Assembly (NCBI RefSeq): GCF_000943565.1
Contig: NZ_JTDW01000004.1
Span: forward strand, 248,001 to 312,000
Direction of reading: 5' to 3'
DNA length: 64,000 nt
From: Neotamlana sedimentorum
GTDB lineage: Bacteria > Bacteroidota > Bacteroidia > Flavobacteriales > Flavobacteriaceae
This document shows, piece by piece, positions 9,388 through 18,933 of the stretch (within the stretch, counting starts at the first letter, position 1; every line of letters begins with the position of its first letter). The notes beneath the pieces were generated by a model, which saw only the letters and a list, made by a program, of their open reading frames with translations, ran no database searches and was not told the DNA's origin. Position numbers and translations under genes: made by a program.

Positions 9388-9397
9388 ACTTATTCTT

Positions 9398-9937
9398 ATG
9401 CTATTTGTTGAATATAAAAACGAACTCATAATTTCGACTATTGTAATAGTCTCAATAATTTTTATAAAAATAATTGTAACCTTCGGGGTAACTAAAATCG
9501 CTAAAAAAAATGGAATTAATGATGCTAGAATTCGCTTAATCCAGCGCTATATTACGGTAGCACTATTTTTATTATTACTACTTATTGAGGCGGTTATTTT
9601 TACAAATTTTAAAGATTTAGCCTTCTTTTTCTCATCTGTTTTTACCGTAATTGGTATTGCTTTATTTGCTATTTGGTCTATTTTAAGTAACATTACTTCA
9701 GGTATTATTATGTTTTTTAATTTTCCATATAAAGTAGGTGATAAAATTAAAATTCATGATAGCGATTTTCCCGAAATTGTAATTATAGAAGATATAAGAG
9801 CGTTTCAACTTATTTTACGACTAGAAAATGGAGATTTAGTTACATATCCTAACAATCTCATGTTACAAAAAGCGGTCACTTTAATTAAAAAAGATGCCAT
9901 AGTAGAATTGCATGAAGACGATGGCGATGCTGTTTAA
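9398..9937 (+). CDS. Small MscS-like mechanosensitive channel family protein
   Basis: This 179-residue protein carries membrane helices near 10-28, 50-68 and 72-100, and the MscS core motif SNITSGIIMFFNFPYKVGDKIKI split over the pore-helix and beta-domain junction (about residues 98-120). The C-terminal beta domain is short, giving a minimal MscS relative compared with the about 280-residue classical MscS. The expected role is osmotic pressure release at the inner membrane. It lies 21 bases upstream of corA. Confidence 0.75.
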   Translation: MLFVEYKNELIISTIVIVSIIFIKIIVTFGVTKIAKKNGINDARIRLIQRYITVALFLLLLLIEAVIFTNFKDLAFFFSSVFTVIGIALFAIWSILSNITSGIIMFFNFPYKVGDKIKIHDSDFPEIVIIEDIRAFQLILRLENGDLVTYPNNLMLQKAVTLIKKDAIVELHEDDGDAV

Positions 9938-9958
9938 TTTATATATTGATAAACGTTT

Positions 9959-11035
9959 ATGATGAAAATGGCTAAAAAAACACGAAATCTTTTTTCTAAA
10001 AAGAGCATTGGTCAAATTCCTGGAAGTGTTATTTACACAGGTAAAAAAACAGACCAAAAACTATTTATTGAATCCTTTGACTACAATAAAGAAACTTGTA
10101 TAGAGAAAGAACTCACAAATGTTGATGAGTGTTTTACTTTTGAAGCTGGTACTATTACATGGATAAATGTTAATGGATTAAACCATGTAGATACTATTGA
10201 AAAAATTGGTGAGCATTACGAGTTACATCCGTTAGTTTTAGAAGATATTGTAAATACGTCGCAACGTCCAAAAATTGATGAGTATGATGATTATATATTC
10301 GTAGTATTAAAAATGCTCTATTATGACTCGAACGATATTATAATATCCGAACAGGTGAGTTTTATTCTTGGTGAAGATTACGTGCTCAGTTTTCAAGAAT
10401 CCGAAGGCGATGTATTCGATTCGGTGAGAGACCGGTTAAGACATGCCAAAGGGCGTATTCGAAACATGCAATCAGACTACTTACTTTACACATTAATGGA
10501 TGCCATTGTAGACCATTATTTTAGTGTAATAGAAGTTTTAGGCAATAAAATTGAAGATTTTGAAAGTGCTATTTTTTCAGGAAATGTGAAAGACGACACC
10601 AGCCAAAACATTCAAAATTTAAAACGAGAAATTTTAAGAGTGCGTCGCGCTATTTTTCCATTACGTGAAATTTTAAACCGCATAGAGAAAAACGAAAACA
10701 CCTTAATACAACCTAAAACAATAACCTATTACAGGGACATTTACGATCATTTAATTCAAGTTTCCGAAAACATCGAAATTTATCGAGAAATGGTTTGGAG
10801 CTTAATGGATATGTACATGACAACCATTAGTAATAAAATGAACGAAGTTATGAAAGTTTTAACCATTATGGCTTCTATTTTTATTCCATTAACTTTTATA
10901 GCAGGTATTTATGGTATGAATTTTCAATACATTCCAGAACTTCAATTTAAAAACGGCTATTTTGTAGTTTGGGGCGTAATGATAGTTATATTTCTAGGAA
11001 TGATGTATTATTTTAAACGTAAGAAATGGCTTTAA
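9959..11035 (+). CDS. corA: CorA family magnesium/cobalt transporter
   Basis: The 358-residue length is typical. A large acidic N-terminal cytoplasmic domain is followed by the long stalk helix (LRRAIFPLREILNRIEKNE region) and two C-terminal membrane helices. The hallmark YGMNF lies near residues 318-322 between the helices, and the protein ends in the basic KRKKWL. It imports Mg2+ as a pentamer. The first codons read MMKMAKK; the start at 9959-9960 is not certain to within a few codons. Confidence 0.92.
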   Translation: MMKMAKKTRNLFSKKSIGQIPGSVIYTGKKTDQKLFIESFDYNKETCIEKELTNVDECFTFEAGTITWINVNGLNHVDTIEKIGEHYELHPLVLEDIVNTSQRPKIDEYDDYIFVVLKMLYYDSNDIIISEQVSFILGEDYVLSFQESEGDVFDSVRDRLRHAKGRIRNMQSDYLLYTLMDAIVDHYFSVIEVLGNKIEDFESAIFSGNVKDDTSQNIQNLKREILRVRRAIFPLREILNRIEKNENTLIQPKTITYYRDIYDHLIQVSENIEIYREMVWSLMDMYMTTISNKMNEVMKVLTIMASIFIPLTFIAGIYGMNFQYIPELQFKNGYFVVWGVMIVIFLGMMYYFKRKKWL

Positions 11036-11119
11036 TTTTTTAAAAACTGACATAATTTCATTTGGTATATTTTTTGAACTATCTTTTTAAAAATTTGTTT
11101 AATTTAAAATGTACAGATA

Positions 11120-11587
11120 ATGAAAACACTTAAAGTTATTCCAATTTTATGTTTATTATGCTTAAGCTGTTCTGGCCAAGAAAAGCAAGAAAATAAAACC
11201 GAGCCTAATATTAAACCCAACGAAAACGTACAGGTTAATAAAGAATACGACGAATATGGTAATTTAATTAAATACGACTCCATTTACTCTTATAGTTATT
11301 CTTCCAAAAATAGTTTAAACGATAGCTTGAAATTTCAATTTCAAGAACATTTTAAAAATCATTCAATATTTAGCGACTCATTTTTCGATGATTTTTTTAA
11401 AAGTGATTCACTAACTAGTGGTCTTAATCATAAAAACTTCTTTTTTGATGGGTTTACAAATCAAGATCAACAAATTAAAAACATGATGAAAAGAATGGAT
11501 TCCATACAGGAACTATTCTTTAAAAAAAATGAACCGTTAATTCCAGTAGAACCCCAACAAGAAAACATAAGCTATAAGCGTATTTAA
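11120..11587 (+). CDS. Putative lipoprotein of unknown function
   Basis: A 155-residue protein with a short signal ending in CLSCSG; the lipobox Cys is at residue 17. The mature chain is polar, rich in Asn, Lys and Phe (FFDDFFKSDS), and has no recognisable domain. A strong terminator follows immediately, closing the transcription unit that contains corA. Confidence 0.6.
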   Translation: MKTLKVIPILCLLCLSCSGQEKQENKTEPNIKPNENVQVNKEYDEYGNLIKYDSIYSYSYSSKNSLNDSLKFQFQEHFKNHSIFSDSFFDDFFKSDSLTSGLNHKNFFFDGFTNQDQQIKNMMKRMDSIQELFFKKNEPLIPVEPQQENISYKRI

Positions 11588-11620
11588 TAATTAACGTTAT
11601 AAATCGTTAAAGAAAATTTA

Positions 11621-11650
11621 AAACCAGCTATTCTGCTGGTTTCTTTTTTA
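11621..11650 (+). terminator. Rho-independent terminator
   Basis: An 8-bp perfect stem AAACCAGC / GCTGGTTT with a 6-base loop is followed by a T-rich run. It lies between the lipoprotein stop and the PIG-L start and separates the two transcription units. Confidence 0.85.
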
Positions 11651-11680
11651 TATTTGATAGCTATCAAACCAATCAACCTT

Positions 11681-14206
11681 ATGCGCAAGCTTATTTTATT
11701 AAGTATTATTTTAATGTTTTCGGGCCAAATACATTATGCTCAAAAACCTGCAAAACCTAAATCTTCAAACATTTACGAAGCCATACAAAAACTTAATTTT
11801 TTAGGGTCGGTTTTATATATTGCAGCACATCCAGACGACGAAAACACAGCTTTAATTGCCTATATGGCAAATCACGAAAAAGCCCGCACCGCTTACCTTT
11901 CGTTAACTCGTGGCGATGGCGGACAAAATTTAATAGGACCAGAAATACGCGAACTTTTAGGTGTTATGCGCACTCAAGAGCTTTTAGCGGCACGTCGTAT
12001 TGATGGTGGCGAACAAATGTTTACTCGCGCTAACGATTTTGGTTACTCAAAACACCCAGACGAAACTCTCGAAATTTGGGATAAACAAGAAGTTTTAAGT
12101 GATGTTGTTTTAGCTATTAGAAAATTTAAACCCGATGTTATTATTAACCGATTTGACCACAGAACTCCAGGGTCTACTCATGGCCACCACACCAGTTCTG
12201 CCATGTTAAGTGTTGAGGCTTTCGATTTAGCTGGCGATGCTTCGGCATTTTCAAACTTAAACAGTATCGCAAGTCCGTGGCGACCTAAACGCTTGTTTTA
12301 CAACACCAGTTGGTGGCGATATGGTAGCCAGGAAGCATTCGATAAAATTGATAAAACTAATATGCTTGCTCTGGATGTAGGCGTATATTATCCGCATAAA
12401 GGACTGTCTAACAATGAAATTGCCGCGATTTCAAGAAGTCAACACTTATGCCAAGGTTTCGGGCGACCGTCTAGCAGAGGAACTAGTAAAGATTATATCG
12501 AATTTTTAAAAGGCGAACCGTTACAGGGTTCTAGTTCTATTTTTGAAGGCATCGACACCTCTTGGAATCGTATAAAAGGTGGCGAAGCTATTGGAGCCAT
12601 TTTATATGAAGTAGAAAACAACTTCAATTTTAACAATCCTTCACAACATTTACCACAACTTATTGAAGCTTATAAACTACTTCAAAACATTGAAGATAAA
12701 CATTGGAAAACCCTAAAAACAAAAGCATTAAAAGATATTATACAAATGTGTGCAGGTTTGTATTTAGAAGCTTCGGCAGACACCCATTGGGCAACACCAA
12801 ACGGTTTGGTTAAAATGAGTTTAGAAGTTTTAAACCGAAGCAACGCAGCAATAAATTTGGTTAGTATAAAAAAGGATAATTCGGTAAGCATATCAAAAAA
12901 CATTCAGTTAAAAAACAATATTGCATACCGTTTTAAAGAGGTTTTAAAAATAAACGAAAATCAAGAACCAACAACACCATATTGGCTCACCGAAAATGGT
13001 ACTTTAGGCATGTATAAAGTCAACGATCAAAACCTTATTGGCTTACCCGAAACGCCTCGTGTTTATAATATCGATTTCAATTTGTTAATTGAAAACACAC
13101 CAATTACCATTACAAAACCTGTAATTCAACGTTATGCAAAACCAGATAAAGGTGAATTATACAGACCCTTTGAAATTATTCCTGAAGCTTCAGTAAAAAT
13201 ACCTGAAAAAGTAATAATTTTCACTACTTCAAATCAAAAAGAAATTCCTGTAGTTGTAAAAGCAGGCACGAACAACATTGATGGTTATTTAGAACTTAAT
13301 TATCCAGAAGGTTGGAGCGTTTACCCGAAAAAGCAAAACGTTTCAATTAAGAATAAAGATGAAGAACAAACGCTTGTTTTTACGGTAATTCCTCCGCAAA
13401 ATCAAAATGAAGGTTATATTTCTCCTATCCTTCATTTAAATAATAAAACGTTTAGCAAAGAGCTTATAGAAATTAACTACGATCATATTCCAAACCAAAC
13501 TGTATTATTGCCAAGTAAAAGTAAAGTGGTTCGATTAGATATTAAAAAACGTGGTGAAAATATAGCTTATATTGAAGGTTCTGGCGATGTTGTTCCCGAA
13601 AGCTTAAAGCAAATTGGTTACCATGTTCGCATTTTGAAACCAGACGAAATTACTGCCGAAATCTTAAGCGGTTTTGATGCGGTTATAGTTGGAATTAGAG
13701 CATATAACACACTTGAAGATTTAAAATTTAAGCAAGAAACCTTATTTAATTTTGTTGAAAACGGAGGCAATATGATTGTACAATACAACACAAGTCATCG
13801 TTTAAAAACCGACCATATTGCACCTTATAGTTTAGAACTTTCGAAAGATCGTGTAACCGACGAAAATGCAGAAGTTAAATTTTTAGAACCTAACCACGAG
13901 ATATTAAATACACCTAACAAAATTACAGCAAAAGATTTTGAAGGTTGGACTCAAGAGCGTGGGTTGTATTTCCCTAATAAATGGGACAAGGCCTTTACTC
14001 CTATTTTTTCGATGCACGATAAAAAAGAATCGGCTAAAAAAGGAAGTTTACTTGTTGCTAAACATGGAAAAGGCTATTACATTTATACCGGTATAAGCTT
14101 TTTTAGAGAGTTTCCCGAAGGCGTTTCGGGAGCTTATCGACTATTCGCAAACATGCTTTCACTAGGAAAAGATAATATTGAAAACAATAGTAAACTAAAC
14201 GACTAA
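11681..14206 (+). CDS. PIG-L family deacetylase with C-terminal GATase/ThuA-like region
   Basis: I take the ATG at 11681, which opens a clear signal peptide (MRKLILLSIILMFSGQ); the longer TTG reading adds residues ahead of it. The 841-residue protein has the zinc-binding AHPDDE motif at residues 49-54 and the second ligand region HGHHTSS near 175, as in PIG-L/LmbE/BshB N-acetylglucosaminyl deacetylases. After a beta-rich middle, the last 230 residues look like a ThuA/GATase-like fold (YHVRILKPDEI, FDAVIVGIRAY, ENGGNMIVQY). It is exported and probably removes acetyl groups from an amino sugar glycan. Its stop overlaps the start of a small membrane protein gene. Confidence 0.85.
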   Translation: MRKLILLSIILMFSGQIHYAQKPAKPKSSNIYEAIQKLNFLGSVLYIAAHPDDENTALIAYMANHEKARTAYLSLTRGDGGQNLIGPEIRELLGVMRTQELLAARRIDGGEQMFTRANDFGYSKHPDETLEIWDKQEVLSDVVLAIRKFKPDVIINRFDHRTPGSTHGHHTSSAMLSVEAFDLAGDASAFSNLNSIASPWRPKRLFYNTSWWRYGSQEAFDKIDKTNMLALDVGVYYPHKGLSNNEIAAISRSQHLCQGFGRPSSRGTSKDYIEFLKGEPLQGSSSIFEGIDTSWNRIKGGEAIGAILYEVENNFNFNNPSQHLPQLIEAYKLLQNIEDKHWKTLKTKALKDIIQMCAGLYLEASADTHWATPNGLVKMSLEVLNRSNAAINLVSIKKDNSVSISKNIQLKNNIAYRFKEVLKINENQEPTTPYWLTENGTLGMYKVNDQNLIGLPETPRVYNIDFNLLIENTPITITKPVIQRYAKPDKGELYRPFEIIPEASVKIPEKVIIFTTSNQKEIPVVVKAGTNNIDGYLELNYPEGWSVYPKKQNVSIKNKDEEQTLVFTVIPPQNQNEGYISPILHLNNKTFSKELIEINYDHIPNQTVLLPSKSKVVRLDIKKRGENIAYIEGSGDVVPESLKQIGYHVRILKPDEITAEILSGFDAVIVGIRAYNTLEDLKFKQETLFNFVENGGNMIVQYNTSHRLKTDHIAPYSLELSKDRVTDENAEVKFLEPNHEILNTPNKITAKDFEGWTQERGLYFPNKWDKAFTPIFSMHDKKESAKKGSLLVAKHGKGYYIYTGISFFREFPEGVSGAYRLFANMLSLGKDNIENNSKLND

Positions 14207-14322
14207 TGACCCCAGAAAACGAGAACAACACCAAGCAACCTTGGTTAAAATTATACTCCATAGTTTTAATCGCTAATTTGGCATATCTTGTTATTTTTTA
14301 CTTAATCATGCGAGCTTTTTAA
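14206..14322 (+). CDS. 38-residue single-pass membrane peptide
   Basis: The ATG overlaps the last base of the PIG-L stop (TAATG), and the stop lies 2 bases before the symporter ATG at 14325, so the three frames are tightly coupled. The product starts with a polar segment (MTPENENNTKQPW), then a membrane helix of about 22 residues (YSIVLIANLAYLVIFYLIM). It is too short for usual gene callers. The role is unknown; its position suggests a small partner of the symporter. Confidence 0.65.
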   Translation: MTPENENNTKQPWLKLYSIVLIANLAYLVIFYLIMRAF

Positions 14323-14324
14323 TT

Positions 14325-16130
14325 ATGCATAGTTTAAATTGGATAGATTGGGCTGTTCTTATTGTAACCTTATTAACTATTGTTGGTTATGGAACTTGGA
14401 AAACCCGCGGAAGCAAAAGCGTTCAAGATTATGTAAAAGGCGGTAACAGCACCCAATGGTGGACCATAGGTTTATCGGTTATGGCAACACAAGCTAGCGC
14501 CATTACTTTTTTATCAACCACAGGTCAAGCCTTTTCCGATGGTATGGGATTTGTCCAATTTTACTTTGGTTTGCCTATTGCTATGGTAATTATTTGTTTG
14601 GTTTTTATTCCCTTATATCATCGGTTAAAAGTTTATACGGCTTACGAATTTCTCGAAAATCGTTTCGATTTAAAAACCCGAACTTTAACGGCAACCTTAT
14701 TTTTAATTCAACGTGGTTTAGCTGCTGGTATTACCATTTTTGCTCCTGCCATTATTTTATCGATTGTTTTAGGTTGGAACATTGTAACACTTAACATCAT
14801 TATTGGTGTTTTAGTAATTATTTACACCGTTTCTGGAGGTACAAAAGCCGTTACAGTCACCCAAAAGCAGCAAATGTTCGTCATTTTTGCTGGTATGCTC
14901 GCTGCTTTGTTTATTATTTTAAATTTAATTCCAGACGATGTTTCGTTTACCGATGCGCTTGAAATTGCGGGTGCTAACAATCGTATGGAAATACTCGATT
15001 TTTCGTTCGATTTAGAAAATAGATATACGGTTTGGACTGGTTTAATTGGTGGAACATTTTTAATGCTCTCTTATTTTGGTACCGACCAAAGCCAGGTGCA
15101 ACGTTATTTATCTGGAAAGAATAAAAAAGAAATGCAAATGGGATTAATTTTTAATGGTTTACTAAAAGTTCCTATGCAATTTTTTATTCTTTTAGTTGGC
15201 GTTATGGTATTTGTATTTTATCAATTTAATCCGTCACCATTAAATTTTATTGATACTTCAACTAAAAAAGTATTGGCTTCGGAATATGCTTCGGAATACA
15301 AAAGCCTTCAGCAACAACAAAATGATTTATTTAATCAGAAAAAAAGTTTAAGTATTGCATATGCTGAAAAAAAATCGGAAGTAACCAAACAACAATTAAA
15401 TAAATTAGATAGTATTGACAAAACCTACCGTTTACATTCTAAATTTTTAATAAAGCAAGCGGTAGATACCAGTTATGCTAGGCAATACCAAAAACTTACA
15501 TCAGAATTAAATGCATTAAATTCAAATTCTGAAGCTTATAAAACTAAAAAAGAAGCACTAACCGCATTTTATAAAGCATCTGCAAAAGACACCCAAACCA
15601 ACGACAGAGATTATATGTTTATAACCTTTATTTTAACCAACTTACCTAAAGGATTAATAGGCTTGCTATTAGCAGTAATTTTAAGTGCTGCCATGTCGTC
15701 TACTGCATCCGAGGTTAATGCTTTAGCCACCATTACATCTATAGATTTGTACGGTAGAAATTACAAAGGCGAAAAAGATGAAAACCACATGGTGAAAATG
15801 ACTAAAATTTTTACTCTAGTTTGGGGTGTCGTAGCTATAATTATTGCTTGTTTTGCAAATCTTGCCGAAAATTTAATACAACTGGTAAATATTATTGGAT
15901 CGATATTTTACGGTAATGTTTTAGGAATATTTTTACTGGCCTTTTTTACAAAATCTATAAAAGCAAATGCCGTTTTTACAGCCGCAATTATTACTCAAAT
16001 AATAGTGATTTTTGGTTGGTGGTTTAACTGGATGCCTTATTTGTGGCTTAATTTATTCGGCTGTGTATTGGTCATGTGTATTGCATATTTAATTCAAAAA
16101 CTAAACACAAAAGATGTTGAAACAAGATAA
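14325..16130 (+). CDS. Sodium:solute symporter (SSS) family transporter
   Basis: This 601-residue protein has the SSS architecture with about 13 membrane helices; SVMATQASAITFLSTTGQAF (residues 51-70) and the GGTKAVTVTQKQQMFV region are characteristic. It takes up a sugar, amino acid or related solute with Na+. A polar, coiled-coil-like segment of about 107 residues (319-426, rich in Gln, Lys, Ser and Tyr) is inserted between membrane helices. It is coupled to the PIG-L gene upstream and overlaps the oxidoreductase downstream by 17 bases, which suggests a sugar-derived substrate. Confidence 0.88.
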   Translation: MHSLNWIDWAVLIVTLLTIVGYGTWKTRGSKSVQDYVKGGNSTQWWTIGLSVMATQASAITFLSTTGQAFSDGMGFVQFYFGLPIAMVIICLVFIPLYHRLKVYTAYEFLENRFDLKTRTLTATLFLIQRGLAAGITIFAPAIILSIVLGWNIVTLNIIIGVLVIIYTVSGGTKAVTVTQKQQMFVIFAGMLAALFIILNLIPDDVSFTDALEIAGANNRMEILDFSFDLENRYTVWTGLIGGTFLMLSYFGTDQSQVQRYLSGKNKKEMQMGLIFNGLLKVPMQFFILLVGVMVFVFYQFNPSPLNFIDTSTKKVLASEYASEYKSLQQQQNDLFNQKKSLSIAYAEKKSEVTKQQLNKLDSIDKTYRLHSKFLIKQAVDTSYARQYQKLTSELNALNSNSEAYKTKKEALTAFYKASAKDTQTNDRDYMFITFILTNLPKGLIGLLLAVILSAAMSSTASEVNALATITSIDLYGRNYKGEKDENHMVKMTKIFTLVWGVVAIIIACFANLAENLIQLVNIIGSIFYGNVLGIFLLAFFTKSIKANAVFTAAIITQIIVIFGWWFNWMPYLWLNLFGCVLVMCIAYLIQKLNTKDVETR

Positions 16131-17097
16131 AAAAAATGTTAAATGGGGAATAATTGGCTTAGGAAATATAGCCCATAAATTTGCCAAAGATTTACTTACA
16201 ATTCCCGATGCCGAATTATACGCTGTGGCTTCTAGAACTCAAGAAAAAGCCGATGATTTTGCCAATACATACCAAGCAAAAAAAGCCTATGCAAGCTATG
16301 AAGATTTAGCACACGACAGCAATATTGATGCCGTTTACATTGCCACACCGCACGTATTCCATAAGGAAAATACAATGATGTGCTTACAAAAAGGAATTGC
16401 CGTTTTATGCGAAAAGCCTTTTGCCATGAATGCCAACGAAGTTGAAGATATGATAGCCTGTGCAAAGGAAAATAACACTTTGCTCATGGAAGCACTTTGG
16501 ACAGCATTTTTACCGCATTATCAATTTGTGTTAAACGAAATAAAAAACGAGACCCACGGCAAGTTGTTAAACCTGAAAGCCGACTTTGGCTTTTCAAGAC
16601 CATTTGATGAAAGCAAACGTTTATTTGGTAAAAACCTTGGTGGTGGAAGCCTTTTAGATATTGGCATTTACCCTATTTTCGTCGCACTATCAACTTTAGG
16701 AATTCCAGAACATATTAACGCCGATGCTACCTTTTTTGAAAATGAAGTAGATGCTTCGTGCTACATGACTTTTCATTATAAAAATGGTGTTGAAGCACAG
16801 TTAAAAAGTTCTATTAAAGAAGTTTTACCAACAGAAGCTATTTTTACTTTTGAAAATGCCACTATAAAAATAAACACCATGTTTCATCAACCGTCAACGG
16901 TAACCATAACAAAAAATGGCATAGAAGAAACAAAAGATTTTGGCTACACAACCATTGGGTATAACTTCGAAACCATTCATTTTAATCAACTTATAAAATC
17001 TGGAAAAACCGAAAGTGATATTATGACTTTCGATTTTAGCAGAAAATTAATTGCATTACTCGACGAAGTTTCAAATAAAATTGGCTTAAGCTACTAA
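16114..17097 (+). CDS. Gfo/Idh/MocA family oxidoreductase
   Basis: The 327-residue protein has the NAD(P)-binding N-terminus VKWGIIGLGNIAHKFAKDL (9-27), the AVYIATPHVFH motif, and the family hallmark CEKPFAMN (near 92-99) with its catalytic Lys. The C-terminal substrate domain includes GGGSLLDIGIYPI. Such enzymes oxidise or reduce sugars, inositols or amino sugars. The 17-base overlap with the symporter gene supports a joint pathway with the PIG-L deacetylase. Confidence 0.9.
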   Translation: MLKQDKKNVKWGIIGLGNIAHKFAKDLLTIPDAELYAVASRTQEKADDFANTYQAKKAYASYEDLAHDSNIDAVYIATPHVFHKENTMMCLQKGIAVLCEKPFAMNANEVEDMIACAKENNTLLMEALWTAFLPHYQFVLNEIKNETHGKLLNLKADFGFSRPFDESKRLFGKNLGGGSLLDIGIYPIFVALSTLGIPEHINADATFFENEVDASCYMTFHYKNGVEAQLKSSIKEVLPTEAIFTFENATIKINTMFHQPSTVTITKNGIEETKDFGYTTIGYNFETIHFNQLIKSGKTESDIMTFDFSRKLIALLDEVSNKIGLSY

Positions 17098-17103
17098 TTG
17101 TAA

Positions 17104-18657
17104 TTATTGTGCCTCGGGAGCTTGTTGAGCCACTTCTTGATGTTCTGGTTGCGCAAATAAATCAACAATAGCTTTTCCAATGTTATTTATAACATCGCTT
17201 GCTAAAAGGCTTTCATAACCAGTATCATCAACAGCGATATCGGCCGCTTTTCCATGCAAATACACGCCAAAAATAGCAGCACTTAAAGGATGGTATCCTT
17301 GCGAAATTAAACCCGTAATTATCCCCGTTAAAACATCGCCACTTCCGGCAGTTGCTAATCCAGGATTTCCAGTTGTATTTACAAACTGCTTATTATTAAA
17401 AATAGTAATAGTATTTGCGCCTTTAATTACTAAAATTACTTTGTGTTTTTCGGCGAAAGCTTTGGCTTTATCTAACTTTTCAAAATCGTTTGTCCACGAT
17501 CCAATTAAACGTTCTAATTCTTTTGGATGTGGTGTTAAAACAGATTCTGGCGGTAATAATTCTAATAAGCTTTGGTTCTTAGATAAAATATTAAGGCCAT
17601 CGGCATCAATTACCAACCGTGTTTTATTCGTTTTTAAAAAGGTTTCAAACGCTTTTACTGTTTCTGTGTTTTGTCCAACACCTACTCCAAATGCAATTAC
17701 TGTTGGTTCAATATCATAATCAATTGCAGTAATCCTTTCTTCAGAGGCATCTGTAATTACCATAGCTTCAGGAAAAGCTGTTTGTAAAATTTGATAACCG
17801 CATTTTGGCACATAATTAGTTACTAAACCAGCTCCAGTTGTTAAAGCAGCTTTACTGGCCAAAGTAACTGCACCTATTTTACCGTAACTTCCTCCTATTA
17901 TTAAACTGTGTCCAAATAGGCCTTTATGCGAAAATTTATCGCGCGGTCTGTAGTTTGGTAATACTTCGTATTTACTAATAAGTTCGGTTTCGGTTTGTGT
18001 AATAAATGTGTATTCTTGATCTAAACCAATATCTAAAATTTCCCATTGTACAGTGTATTTGGCCGTTTCAGGTAGAAAGAATACTAATTTAGGCGATGCA
18101 AAACTAAGTGTAAAACCGGCGTAAACTACGGCATCTTCATCTTCTACGGGCTTGTCGACAAATAGTCCAGATGGAATATCGATAGACAAAGTAAAGGCTT
18201 TACTCGCTTTAAAATGCATGAATAACGTTTTTACCCAACTTACAACAGGACGGTTTAAACCAATACCAAAAACGGCATCAACTATAATATCGTTAGGGTT
18301 AATTTCAGGTAAACTTTCGGCATCTGTTAAAAGTAAAGGCCAATCTTTTGTAGTGTTTTTAATTCGTTCATAATTCACTAAAAAATCTTTAGAACGTTTA
18401 TCGCTATAATTAATAATGTACGTTTTTACACTATAGCCATCAAGTATTAAATGACGCGCTAAAACAAGTCCGTCGCCGCCATTATTTCCAATACCACAAA
18501 ACACATGAATGGGTACTTGAGCACCTTGCATTCTGGCATGCATCCAATTAAAAATTTGGGTACCTGCACGCTCCATTAAATCGGTTGATGTGATATTTTG
18601 GCGTTCCGCAGTTAAACGATCGCCTTCGTATATTTGTTCTTTAGAGAAAATCTTCAT
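17104..18657 (-). CDS. nnrD: Bifunctional NAD(P)HX epimerase / ADP-dependent NAD(P)HX dehydratase
   Basis: The 517-residue fused repair enzyme has an N-terminal YjeF_N epimerase domain (CGIGNNGGDGLVLARHL, residues 54-70) and a C-terminal carbohydrate-kinase-like dehydratase domain with GGSYGKIGAVTLASKAAL and the nucleotide-binding GNPGLATAGSGDVLTGII near residues 430-447. It restores damaged hydrated NADH and NADPH. Length and both domains are complete. The C-terminal tail (QPEHQEVAQQAPEAQ) is an unstructured extension. It is convergent with the oxidoreductase gene, with only 6 bases between. Confidence 0.93.
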   Translation of the reverse strand: MKIFSKEQIYEGDRLTAERQNITSTDLMERAGTQIFNWMHARMQGAQVPIHVFCGIGNNGGDGLVLARHLILDGYSVKTYIINYSDKRSKDFLVNYERIKNTTKDWPLLLTDAESLPEINPNDIIVDAVFGIGLNRPVVSWVKTLFMHFKASKAFTLSIDIPSGLFVDKPVEDEDAVVYAGFTLSFASPKLVFFLPETAKYTVQWEILDIGLDQEYTFITQTETELISKYEVLPNYRPRDKFSHKGLFGHSLIIGGSYGKIGAVTLASKAALTTGAGLVTNYVPKCGYQILQTAFPEAMVITDASEERITAIDYDIEPTVIAFGVGVGQNTETVKAFETFLKTNKTRLVIDADGLNILSKNQSLLELLPPESVLTPHPKELERLIGSWTNDFEKLDKAKAFAEKHKVILVIKGANTITIFNNKQFVNTTGNPGLATAGSGDVLTGIITGLISQGYHPLSAAIFGVYLHGKAADIAVDDTGYESLLASDVINNIGKAIVDLFAQPEHQEVAQQAPEAQ

Positions 18658-18777
18658 TAGGGTATTATCAATTTTTCAGTTCAAAATTATATTCGCTAAA
18701 AATATTAAACGAAATTAACTTCAATATAAGAATACTTTAAAAAAAAGCATTTAATTTTTTTATTAAGCTAAAAGTAA

Positions 18778-18785
18778 TACTTTTG
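18778..18785 (+). promoter_or_regulatory. Candidate -7 box (TACTTTTG) for the thr leader and operon
   Basis: TACTTTTG matches TAnnTTTG exactly, 18 bases ahead of the leader-peptide ATG. The -33 position holds a T-run rather than TTTG. It is placed so that the leader peptide would be the first thing translated on the thrABC transcript. Confidence 0.5.
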
Positions 18786-18803
18786 AAATGTATAATTAAT
18801 ACA

Positions 18804-18911
18804 ATGAATCATTTAAACCAAAATACAATTATTTCTACACCTTTTGCTTCTGTAAAAGGAACATTTACTATTGGTTTAACTACAATTACCACTACCCTTT
18901 GGGGTTGTTAA
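18804..18911 (+). CDS. thrL: Threonine operon leader peptide (Thr/Ile-rich, 35 residues)
   Basis: An ATG-initiated frame of 35 codons ends 82 bases before thrA. Nine residues are Thr and four are Ile; they concentrate in residues 20-31 (TFTIGLTTITTT), just before the end (LWGC). This composition is what E. coli thrL uses to sense threonyl- and isoleucyl-tRNA in transcription attenuation. Here the product pathway downstream (thrA, thrB, thrC) makes threonine, the precursor of isoleucine. The peptide identity is inferred from composition and position; it has no evident sequence homology beyond that. Confidence 0.75.
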   Translation: MNHLNQNTIISTPFASVKGTFTIGLTTITTTLWGC

Positions 18912-18933
18912 TTATATATACTTCAAGCAGATT

